Assembly (NCBI GenBank): GCA_003555415.1
Contig: PWHX01000013.1
Span: 1 to 6,377 of the forward strand
Length of the DNA: 6,377 bases
Source of the DNA: Syntrophomonadaceae bacterium
GTDB taxonomy: Bacteria; Bacillota; Dethiobacteria; SKNC01
Direction of reading: 5' to 3'
In this document: positions 1 to 5,862 of the stretch, in pieces
How the letters are laid out: each line of letters opens with the position of its first letter
Position numbering within the stretch: the stretch's first letter is position 1
Program-made: the position numbers and the translations under genes
The notes under the pieces: model-generated
Databases searched by the model: none
The model's input: the letters and a program-made list of their open reading frames with translations, nothing else
What the model was told of the DNA's origin: nothing

Positions 1-13
1 GTTTATTGGTTAA

Positions 14-19
14 TATTAT
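14..19 (+). promoter_or_regulatory. Candidate -10 box of the groESL promoter
   Basis: TATTAT matches five of six bases of the vegetative sigma -10 consensus. It would start transcription near position 26, placing the CIRCE operator just downstream of the start site, its usual position in Bacillota. The matching -35 box would lie outside the window and cannot be checked. An alternative pairing within the window, TTGGTT at 6-11 with TATTAG at 30-35 (18-base spacer), is a poorer match. This call rests on position and a short motif only. Confidence 0.35.
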
Positions 20-31
20 TAACGGTAAGTA

Positions 32-58
32 TTAGCACTCATTAAAGGTGAGTGCTAA
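32..58 (+). promoter_or_regulatory. CIRCE operator (HrcA binding site)
   Basis: The arms TTAGCACTC (32-40) and GAGTGCTAA (50-58) are perfect inverted repeats separated by nine bases. This is exactly the consensus architecture of CIRCE, the site bound by the heat-shock repressor HrcA. HrcA activity itself depends on GroEL, so the operator closes a feedback loop: unfolded protein titrates GroEL, HrcA loses activity, and groESL is induced. It lies 45 bases before the groES start, in the probable 5' leader. The hrcA gene is not in this window. Confidence 0.97.
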
Positions 59-102
59 CAATGATAAAGCAAATAAAGCTAAATTAAAGGAGGGTAATTT
101 TT

Positions 103-393
103 ATGAAACTAAAGCCTTTAGGAGACAGAGTGGTAGTTAAACTTATTGAGGTTGAAGAAAAAACTGCAAGCGGAATTGTACTACCCGATAAGGCAAAAGA
201 AAGACCACAGGAGGCAGAGGTAATTGCCGTAGGTACTGGTAGAATCTTGAACGACGGTCAGAAGGTGCCCCTGGAAGTAAAGGCGGGAGACAGGATAATT
301 CTTTCAAAGTATGCCGGAACTGATTTTAAGGCCGATGGAGAGGAATACCTGATCTTAAGAGAAGATGATATTCTTGCTATTAAAGAAGGATAA
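103..393 (+). CDS. groES: Co-chaperonin GroES (Hsp10, Cpn10)
   Basis: This 96-residue protein is full length for bacterial GroES. It forms the seven-subunit lid that caps the GroEL cavity in the cytoplasm and drives ATP-dependent release of substrate into the closed chamber. The N-terminal KPLGDRVVVK stretch (residues 4-13) is the family signature. The mobile loop follows at about residues 16-32 and carries the hydrophobic tripeptide Ile25-Val26-Leu27 that docks on the GroEL apical domain. The C-terminal strand region with GDRIILSKYAGT is also typical. The ATG is preceded by AAAGGAGGG (86-94) at a normal 8-base spacing, and no better start exists. It is the first gene of the groESL operon, under CIRCE control, with groEL 51 bases downstream. 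I see no unusual residues. Confidence 0.98.
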   Translation: MKLKPLGDRVVVKLIEVEEKTASGIVLPDKAKERPQEAEVIAVGTGRILNDGQKVPLEVKAGDRIILSKYAGTDFKADGEEYLILREDDILAIKEG

Positions 394-444
394 GTACTTA
401 AAAGTAAATTAAAATATATTAGAAAATAGAGGAGGTAAGTTTAT

Positions 445-2091
445 ATGGCAAAAGAAATTTATTTCAGAGAAGATGCCCGTAAAGCCCTGGAAAGAGGAGT
501 AGATGAGCTGGCCAATACGGTTAAGGTTACATTAGGCCCAAAAGGAAGAAATGTTGTATTAGACAAAAAATTTGGTTCACCTCAAATTACAAATGATGGG
601 GTTACTATCGCCCGGGAAATAGAACTGGAAGACCCCTTTGAAAACATGGGTGCTCAGCTGGTAAAAGAGGTAGCTAATAAGACTCAGGATGTGGCTGGAG
701 ATGGTACTACTACAGCTACAATATTGGCACAGGCTATTATCCGTGAGGGTATTAAAAATGTTGCAGCCGGGGCCAATCCTATGGTCCTGAAAAAGGGAAT
801 TGAAAAAGCAGTAAATGCAGTAATAGAGGATATCAAAAATATTTCCAAGCCTGTAGAAACTACTGAAGCTATTGCCCAGGTAGCGTCTATTTCTGCTGAT
901 GATGAAGAAATCGGAAATATGATTGCTGAAGCTATGGAAAAAGTAGGTAAAGATGGAGTTATTACTGTAGAAGAATCTAAAGGATTTACCATGGAGCTTA
1001 AAGTAGTAGAAGGTATGCAGTTTGATAGAGGATATATTTCTCCATATATGGTAACTGATACCGAAAAAATGGAAGCAGTTCTAGAAGAGCCCTATATTTT
1101 GCTGACGGATAAAAAAGTATCAAATATTCATGATATTTTACCGTTGTTAGAAAAGATTGTTCAGCAAGGCAAATCACTTCTCCTAATTACTGAAGATTTA
1201 GAAGGAGAAGCCCTGGCCACTCTGGTTGTAAATAAGCTTCGGGGCACCTTTACCTGTGTTGCGGTAAAAGCTCCCGGATTTGGTGATCGCAGAAAGGCTA
1301 TGCTTCAGGATATAGCAATTCTTACCGGCGGTGAAGTAATTTCCGAAGATTTAGGCCTTGATTTCAAAAATGTGGAAATGGAAATGCTGGGGTCAGCAAA
1401 GCAGATAAGAATAACTAAAGATGAAACTATAGTTGTAGATGGTTCAGGAAATCCGGAAGATATAGAAAAAAGAGTAAAACAGATTCGTGCCCAGGCTGAA
1501 GAATCTGAATCTGAATTTGATAAGGAAAAACTTCAGGAAAGGTTGGCCAAACTGGCCGGTGGCGTTGCAGTATTAGAAGTGGGAGCAGCTACTGAGACAG
1601 AAATGAAGGAAAGGAAATTAAGAGTTGAAGATGCTCTTTCTGCAACCCGTGCAGCAGTAGAAGAAGGAGTTATTTCCGGTGGTGGCGTGGCGTATCTTGC
1701 TCCGCAAAAAGCCTTGGATAAAGTTTTACAAAGCGCTGAAGGAGAAGAGTCTACTGGTATTAAGCTCGTACACAGGGCATTAGAAGAGCCTATTCGTCAA
1801 ATTGCCGAAAATGCCGGCATTGAGGGCTCAGTTGTTGTAGAAAAAATTAAAAACTCAGAACTGGGTATTGGATACAATGCTATGAAGAATATTTACGAGG
1901 ATATGTTGAAAGCAGGCATTGTGGATCCCGCTAAAGTTGCCCGTTCTGCACTGCAAAATGCAGCCAGCATTTCGGCCATGTTCCTGACTACAGAAGCAGT
2001 AGTGGCAGAAATGCCCGATGAAGATGATGGAGGAGGCGGCATGGGTGGTATGCCAGGTGGAATGCCCGGTGGAATGGGCGGAATGATGTAG
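445..2091 (+). CDS. groEL: Chaperonin GroEL (Hsp60, Cpn60)
   Basis: This 548-residue protein is the usual length for the 14-subunit, double-ring ATP-dependent folding chamber. The equatorial domain is split between the N- and C-terminal ends and holds the nucleotide site: TLGPKGRNV (29-37), Asp51 in TNDGVT, Asp86 in GDGTTTAT, and Gly412-414 in SGGGVAYL. The intermediate domain supplies the catalytic aspartate, Asp396 in VEDALSATRAA, equivalent to E. coli Asp398. The apical domain in between includes KAPGFGDRRK, a family landmark. The C-terminus ends in the flexible Gly-Gly-Met tail typical of GroEL. In the C-terminal nucleotide-pocket segment the common NAAT motif reads NAMK (478-481), a mild variation. 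The ATG has AGAGGAGGT (428-436) upstream. The gene is co-transcribed with groES and ends 24 bases before the terminator stem region. Confidence 0.99.
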   Translation: MAKEIYFREDARKALERGVDELANTVKVTLGPKGRNVVLDKKFGSPQITNDGVTIAREIELEDPFENMGAQLVKEVANKTQDVAGDGTTTATILAQAIIREGIKNVAAGANPMVLKKGIEKAVNAVIEDIKNISKPVETTEAIAQVASISADDEEIGNMIAEAMEKVGKDGVITVEESKGFTMELKVVEGMQFDRGYISPYMVTDTEKMEAVLEEPYILLTDKKVSNIHDILPLLEKIVQQGKSLLLITEDLEGEALATLVVNKLRGTFTCVAVKAPGFGDRRKAMLQDIAILTGGEVISEDLGLDFKNVEMEMLGSAKQIRITKDETIVVDGSGNPEDIEKRVKQIRAQAEESESEFDKEKLQERLAKLAGGVAVLEVGAATETEMKERKLRVEDALSATRAAVEEGVISGGGVAYLAPQKALDKVLQSAEGEESTGIKLVHRALEEPIRQIAENAGIEGSVVVEKIKNSELGIGYNAMKNIYEDMLKAGIVDPAKVARSALQNAASISAMFLTTEAVVAEMPDEDDGGGGMGGMPGGMPGGMGGMM

Positions 2092-2115
2092 TTAAAGCAA
2101 CTTTAAATATAATTA

Positions 2116-2149
2116 AAAAAAATGACCTGCAATTGCAGGTCATTTTTTT
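2116..2149. terminator. Bidirectional rho-independent terminator between groEL and trpB2
   Basis: The 34 bases form a perfect palindrome centred between 2132 and 2133. Its core is TGACCTGC, AATT loop, GCAGGTCA, and it is flanked by an A-run on the left (2115-2122) and a T-run on the right (2143-2149). Read on the plus strand it is a GC-containing stem followed by a U-tract, ending groEL transcripts. Read on the minus strand it has the same form and ends trpB2 transcripts. The trpB2 stop codon (complement of 2151-2153) lies directly beside the palindrome, so one structure serves both convergent genes. Confidence 0.93.
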
Positions 2150-2150
2150 A

Positions 2151-3509
2151 TTATAAATCTATTTTTGGCAGATTTTCTAAAGACCTAGTTATAGCATCTT
2201 CCGGATATTCGTAGTCATCTAACTTTCCCGCAAGATAATCATCATAGGCAGACAGGTCAAAGTGACCGTGACCGCTTAGATTAAAGAGGATTGTTTTTTC
2301 CTCGCCACTTTCCTTACATTCCTGAGCGATATCAATTGCTGTCCGGATGGCGTGGGCTGCTTCAGGAGCGGGGAGGATACCTTCGCTGCGGGTAAATGTC
2401 AGGGCTGCTTCAAACACACCAAGCTGACCAACAGATCTTGCTTCAACAAGCTTATCTTTAACAAGCTGGCTTACTAATGGTGATTCCCCATGGTATCTTA
2501 AACCACCGGCATGGATTCCAGGAGGCTCAAAGTCATGCCCCAGTGTATACATCATAACCAGTGGAGTTAATTTGGCGGTATCTCCATAATCGTAAGTACA
2601 GGGCCCCCGGGTTAAGGTGGGGCAGGCAGAAGGCTCTACGGCAATAATCTGTATATCTTTACCATGAATTTTATCATACAGGAAGGGGAAGGCAAGGCCT
2701 CCAAAGTTGCTTCCTCCACCACAACTGGCTATGATAACATCGGGATATTCATTAACTTTTTCCATTTGTGCTTTTGACTCCAGCCCAATTATGGTCTGGT
2801 GAAGCAGCACGTGGTTTAAAACACTTCCCAGGGAATAGTTAGTATCCTCCCTGTTGGCTGCGTCTTCTACAGCTTCGCTTATGGCAAGGCCTAAACTACC
2901 CATCGATTCAGGATTGCTCTCTAAGACTGCACGGCCTGAATTGGTCTGGTCGCTAGGGCTGGGGATAACATTGGCCCCCCAGGCTTCCATGAGGGAGCGT
3001 CTGTAAGGCTTTTGGTGGTAGCTTACTTTAACCATATAGACCGTGCATTCAATGCCAAAAGAACTACAGGCCAGGCTTAAAGCGCTTCCCCACTGACCTG
3101 CTCCTGTTTCTGTGGCCAGCCGTTTGATGCCGGATACTTTATTGTAATAAGCCTGGGCAACAGCTGTGTTGGGCTTGTGACTGCCAGCCGGGCTTACTCC
3201 TTCATTTTTATAATAAATTCTTGCCGGGGTTCCCAGAACTTTTTCCAGGTTGTAGGCTCTATGTACAGACGATGGTCTCCATAGTTTTTGAATTTCTAAA
3301 ATTTCCTCCGGGATGTCGATCCAGCGTTCAGTAGAAACCTCCTGCATGATAAGAGGCATAGGGAAGATAGCAGATAGATCATCGGGTGTAAGGGGCTTAT
3401 GAGTTTGAGGGTTTAGAGCTGGTTTTAGAGGGTTGGGTAAATCTGCTTGAATGTTGTACCACTGCTTGGGCATTTCGTGCTCATTCAGTAGAATTTTATA
3501 CGGTATCAT
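2151..3509 (-). CDS. trpB: Tryptophan synthase beta chain-like protein, TrpB2 type
   Basis: This 452-residue pyridoxal-phosphate enzyme is longer than the canonical TrpB1 (about 400 residues), as expected for the TrpB2 group. Known members condense L-serine with indole to give L-tryptophan in the cytoplasm. PLP would be held by Lys112 in the GSHKPNTA motif (109-116). The catalytic glutamate is Glu134 in ETGAGQWG, and the glycine loop CGGGSN (263-268) grips the cofactor phosphate. TrpB2-like features are the roughly 80-residue N-terminal extension rich in proline, EGILPAPE (376-383), and SGHGHFD (412-418) in place of the TrpB1 SGRGDKD. The ATG has AAGGAGG (complement of 3517-3523) seven bases upstream. 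No trpA or other trp gene is adjacent, so it appears to act alone, perhaps in indole salvage. A related activity on another indole-like or amino-acid substrate is possible. No leader peptide, T-box or attenuator is visible upstream. Confidence 0.93.
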   Translation of the reverse strand: MIPYKILLNEHEMPKQWYNIQADLPNPLKPALNPQTHKPLTPDDLSAIFPMPLIMQEVSTERWIDIPEEILEIQKLWRPSSVHRAYNLEKVLGTPARIYYKNEGVSPAGSHKPNTAVAQAYYNKVSGIKRLATETGAGQWGSALSLACSSFGIECTVYMVKVSYHQKPYRRSLMEAWGANVIPSPSDQTNSGRAVLESNPESMGSLGLAISEAVEDAANREDTNYSLGSVLNHVLLHQTIIGLESKAQMEKVNEYPDVIIASCGGGSNFGGLAFPFLYDKIHGKDIQIIAVEPSACPTLTRGPCTYDYGDTAKLTPLVMMYTLGHDFEPPGIHAGGLRYHGESPLVSQLVKDKLVEARSVGQLGVFEAALTFTRSEGILPAPEAAHAIRTAIDIAQECKESGEEKTILFNLSGHGHFDLSAYDDYLAGKLDDYEYPEDAITRSLENLPKIDL

Positions 3510-3560
3510 GAATATTCCTCCTTATTATCTTAAATTTTCTTAGTATTTTAACTTATCCTT

Positions 3561-3589
3561 AATTTATATTAATCAAAATAAAAAGTCAA
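3561..3589 (-). promoter_or_regulatory. Candidate vegetative promoter of trpB2
   Basis: On the minus strand TTGACT (complement of 3584-3589) matches five of six bases of the -35 consensus. It is followed after 17 bases by TAAATT (complement of 3561-3566). An overlapping TATAAA (complement of 3563-3568) is a better -10 box but at a short 15-base spacing. Transcription would begin roughly 45 bases before the trpB2 start codon, leaving a short leader with no room for an attenuator. Confidence 0.55.
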
Positions 3590-3723
3590 GCAGAAGGTAG
3601 AAAAATCGTGATCATTAAAAAAAATAATAAACTTGTCATAATAGACTTGCTATTTTTCATAAAAAAAGTTAAGTTAAATAAATATAGTTAGTTATTGATT
3701 ATTTAGAAGGAAAAAGATAGATA

Positions 3724-3753
3724 GTGTCAAAATAGAAAGAGTATATATATTAT
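3724..3753 (+). promoter_or_regulatory. Weak candidate promoter of the por operon
   Basis: GTGTCA (3724-3729) matches four of six -35 bases. TATTAT (3748-3753) matches five of six -10 bases at an 18-base spacing. A start near 3760 would give a leader of about 50 bases before the porC start. The A+T richness of the region makes chance matches likely. Another -35-like hexamer, TTGTCA at 3633-3638, has no convincing -10 partner. Confidence 0.3.
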
Positions 3754-3781
3754 TTAAAAATTAAGAATATTATTTTAAATA
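3751..3781. repeat. Nine-base inverted repeat upstream of porC
   Basis: The arms TATTTAAAA (3751-3759) and TTTTAAATA (3773-3781) are perfect inverted copies with a 13-base spacer. The repeat overlaps the candidate -10 box and start site of the por operon, where a repressor operator would sit. The arms contain only A and T, so chance formation in this A+T-rich stretch is a real possibility. It is too weak to be a terminator. It does not match the consensus I know for Rex, Fnr or CIRCE. Confidence 0.4.
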
Positions 3782-3812
3782 CAAATAATTATACATAAAG
3801 GAGGTTAACTGC

Positions 3813-4358
3813 TTGAGACAAATTAGCATTCATGCCCGGGCAGGGCAAGGAGCCATTACCATAGCATCCTTATTAGGAACTGCAGCATTTCTTGAAGGAA
3901 AACAAGCCCTTGCTTTTCCTCATTTTGGGGCTGCCCGCATGGGAGCGCCAATGGACAGTTTTGTCAGGATAAGTGAACAGGAAATTCGCATTAGAAGTCA
4001 AATATATGAGCCTAACTATATACTCGTTGTTGATGATACTCTGCTGCGGGGTTACAACTTTTTTCAAAACATGATTCCAGGCGGTGCTTCATTTATTAAC
4101 CTTTCGGAACAGGGCTATCTGCCGGAGGCAGAAGGAATAAGTGTATATTGTATTCCTGCTGACGATATTGCTGAAAACTTGTTTGGAAAACGTATGGGAA
4201 ATACAGCTCTTTTAGGAGCCTTTTCAGCAGGAACAGGAGAGGTTTCTCTAGATAGTTTGCAGAAAGCTATTGATAAAAAATTCGACGGGAAAATAGCTGA
4301 TGTAAATAAGAAAGCCATAGAGGAAGGTTATAATTATTTTAAGAAAAAGTATACTTAA
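3813..4358 (+). CDS. porC: 2-oxoacid (probably pyruvate):ferredoxin oxidoreductase, gamma subunit
   Basis: This 181-residue protein has the length and landmarks of the gamma (catalytic-domain III-like) subunit of four-subunit pyruvate:ferredoxin oxidoreductases. The complex converts pyruvate and CoA to acetyl-CoA and CO2 and reduces ferredoxin in the cytoplasm; the gamma subunit contributes to the core and CoA-binding region. The opening HARAGQGA (7-14) is the family variant of the GRGGQG motif. PHFGAARMGAP (36-46) and GKRMGNTALLGAF (125-137) are the other conserved blocks. The start is TTG, supported by a near-perfect AAAGGAGGT (3797-3805) seven bases upstream and by the protein beginning right before the conserved motif; there is no in-frame ATG that would keep it. 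It is the first gene of a gamma-delta-alpha-beta operon, 23 bases before porD. The substrate could in principle be another 2-oxoacid. Confidence 0.93.
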   Translation: MRQISIHARAGQGAITIASLLGTAAFLEGKQALAFPHFGAARMGAPMDSFVRISEQEIRIRSQIYEPNYILVVDDTLLRGYNFFQNMIPGGASFINLSEQGYLPEAEGISVYCIPADDIAENLFGKRMGNTALLGAFSAGTGEVSLDSLQKAIDKKFDGKIADVNKKAIEEGYNYFKKKYT

Positions 4359-4381
4359 TTTACCGGGAGGGATTCAAAATA

Positions 4382-4645
4382 ATGTTTGTTAACATAACGT
4401 GTAAGCCCGGGACTACCAGGAATATTGAGACAGGTTCCTGGCGTATGGGTCTAAAGCCTAAGTTTCTGCATAAAAACTGTAAAGCCTGTGGTTTATGTGC
4501 TTTTATCTGCCCTGAAGGGGTTATAGAGGGCAAAGAAAAGAATACCTTTTACTGTTATTATAATTATTGTAAGGGATGCGGAATATGTGCTGAAGAGTGC
4601 CCCGGACAGGATATTATCATGGTGGAGGAGGGGGAGAAAGTATGA
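4382..4645 (+). CDS. porD: 2-oxoacid (probably pyruvate):ferredoxin oxidoreductase, delta subunit (2x[4Fe-4S] ferredoxin)
   Basis: This 87-residue ferredoxin-like subunit carries electrons from the catalytic subunits to external ferredoxin. Two complete CxxCxxCxxxCP motifs are present: Cys33/36/39/43 with Pro44, and Cys63/66/69/73 with Pro74. These should bind two [4Fe-4S] clusters. The TGSWR segment (17-21) before the first cluster is typical of PorD proteins rather than free ferredoxins. Cys7 and Cys58 are extra cysteines outside the motifs, with no assigned role. The ATG at 4382 has GGGAGGG (4365-4371) ten bases upstream. Its stop overlaps the porA start in an ATGA arrangement, which suggests translational coupling and equal subunit supply. 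Confidence 0.96.
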   Translation: MFVNITCKPGTTRNIETGSWRMGLKPKFLHKNCKACGLCAFICPEGVIEGKEKNTFYCYYNYCKGCGICAEECPGQDIIMVEEGEKV

Positions 4646-5826
4646 AGGATTTTCTGGAAGGATCTCACGCCGTTGCTCATGCAGTAAAAATTTGCAAACC
4701 AGGAGTAATATCAGCTTATCCTATTACACCCCAGACTCATATTGTAGAAAACTTGGCTGAATTTGTGGCAAGCGGAGAACTGAAAACAGAATTTATTAAT
4801 GTAGAAAGCGAGCATTCTGCTGCTTCTGTAGTTTTGGGTTCTCTGGCTATGGGGGTAAGATCTTATACAGCCAGCAGTTCTCAGGGTTTACTTCTCATGG
4901 AAGAGGTGTTGTACAATATAGCAGGCTTGAGGCTTCCCCTGGTAATAACCTGTGCCAACCGGGCAGTTTCAGCACCTTTGAGTATATGGAACGATCAGCA
5001 GGATTCTGAAGCTCTCAGGGATGCCGGGGTTATTCAATTATATGTGGAAAATATTCAGGAGGCAGTGGATTTGCATTTATTTGCTTTTCGCCTGGCGGAA
5101 GACCCCCGGGTGCTGCTGCCGGTAATGGTATGTATGGATGGATTTGTTCTTACCCATGCTTATGAGGCTGTAGATATTCCTGAGGAGTCAGAGGTAGATA
5201 GTTTTCTACCGCCCCTGGAACTGCGGGAAAAGCTTGATACGGAGAATCCCCTTAGTATGGGGATTGTGTCGGATGCCCGCTTTTATATGGAGACCAGGTA
5301 TGCCATTCAGGAAACTATGAAAGAAGCTATAGTTATTATGCCGGAGCTAAAAAAAGACTTTATTCAGATTACAGGAAGGAATCTTAATGTTTTTTTTGAA
5401 AGCTATAAACTTGAAGAAGCACAAAAAGTAATTATTTGCAGGGGTTCAGTATCAGGTACTGTAAAAGAAGTTGTAGATGAAATGAGAGATGAAGGCCACA
5501 AGGTAGGAGCTTTAAAGCTTATTTCTTACCGTCCCTTCCCCACAGAGGAACTTTACCGGGCTTTAAAGAATATTCCTTTAATAGGAGTTTTAGATAGAGC
5601 AATCTCACTAGGCAGTTCAGGTCCGATGTACACTGAATTTAAAGCTCTTTTTCAGGGTAAAGAGGGAACGCCTAAAATCAGCGGTTTTATCGGTGGGTTG
5701 GGCCAGCGAGATATAACCAAGAAACATGTAAGGGAAATGTTTGAAAAGCTTGATGGTGAAGAAATAACCTGCGAATTTATTAATCTTAATGTGGAATATT
5801 TAATGGGAGCGAGAAAATATACGTAA
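4642..5826 (+). CDS. porA: 2-oxoacid (probably pyruvate):ferredoxin oxidoreductase, alpha subunit
   Basis: This 394-residue protein is the normal length for PorA, which forms part of the thiamine diphosphate active site at the interface with PorB. Residues about 14-240 form the N-terminal pyrimidine-binding domain, with YPITP (26-30), Glu57 in VESEHSA (the position that activates the thiamine N1'), TASSSQGLLLM (76-86), and Arg107 followed by SIWNDQQD (114-121). Arg107 aligns with the substrate-carboxylate-binding arginine of characterised pyruvate enzymes. Residues about 261-360 form the second domain, with YRPFP (296-300). The threonine in YPITP favours pyruvate over the oxalate-specific relatives, which I recall having YPIRP. 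I chose the ATG at 4642 over an upstream in-frame ATG at 4597. It follows a purine-rich GGAGG-containing site (4624-4636), and the protein then begins like its homologues; the 15 extra residues would lie in the porD coding sequence. Its ATG overlaps the porD stop. Confidence 0.95.
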   Translation: MKDFLEGSHAVAHAVKICKPGVISAYPITPQTHIVENLAEFVASGELKTEFINVESEHSAASVVLGSLAMGVRSYTASSSQGLLLMEEVLYNIAGLRLPLVITCANRAVSAPLSIWNDQQDSEALRDAGVIQLYVENIQEAVDLHLFAFRLAEDPRVLLPVMVCMDGFVLTHAYEAVDIPEESEVDSFLPPLELREKLDTENPLSMGIVSDARFYMETRYAIQETMKEAIVIMPELKKDFIQITGRNLNVFFESYKLEEAQKVIICRGSVSGTVKEVVDEMRDEGHKVGALKLISYRPFPTEELYRALKNIPLIGVLDRAISLGSSGPMYTEFKALFQGKEGTPKISGFIGGLGQRDITKKHVREMFEKLDGEEITCEFINLNVEYLMGARKYT

Positions 5827-5862
5827 GCATAAAAAAGTTATATTTACAAAGGGGGTTAAAGA

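Larger units (their letters stand above)
3510..3812. other. A+T-rich divergent intergenic region between trpB2 and porC
   Basis: About 300 bases without a credible gene separate the divergent trpB2 and por units. The region is strikingly A+T-rich compared with the flanking genes. It contains the two ribosome binding sites at its ends, a good minus-strand promoter candidate (3561-3589), a weaker plus-strand candidate (3724-3753) and a nine-base inverted repeat (3751-3781). The stretch 3590-3723 holds nothing I can assign. I see no tRNA, riboswitch core, T-box or terminator. Short ATG-initiated frames here lack ribosome binding sites. Confidence 0.8.

Noticed and set aside
684..992. 102-codon minus-strand open frame inside groEL
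   Set aside because: It is antisense to a conserved coding region, with no ribosome binding site or recognisable domain; it is a frame shadow.
3533..3547. CodY-box-like sequence in the trpB2 leader (12 of 15 bases matching the AATTTTCWGAAAATT consensus)
   Set aside because: Three mismatches all fall in the right half, and such partial matches are common by chance in DNA this A+T-rich. A genome-wide scan and conservation would be needed before calling it.
3633..3661. TTGTCA hexamer as a main por promoter
   Set aside because: No -10 box with a good match occurs at 16-18 bases downstream; the best is TTTCAT, lacking the critical A at position two.
3675..3705. Inverted repeat TAAATAA / TTATTTA with a 17-base spacer
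   Set aside because: Short A/T-only arms with a long spacer in an A+T-rich stretch are expected by chance, and the repeat is not aligned with a promoter element.
3873..4318. Two minus-strand open frames (64 and 67 codons) inside porC
   Set aside because: Both lie opposite conserved porC sequence and show no family features or initiation signals.
4597..4641. Upstream ATG extending porA by 15 residues
   Set aside because: The extension overlaps the porD ferredoxin codons and reads as a low-complexity glycine stretch that is really the porA ribosome binding site. The ATG at 4642 fits homologues.
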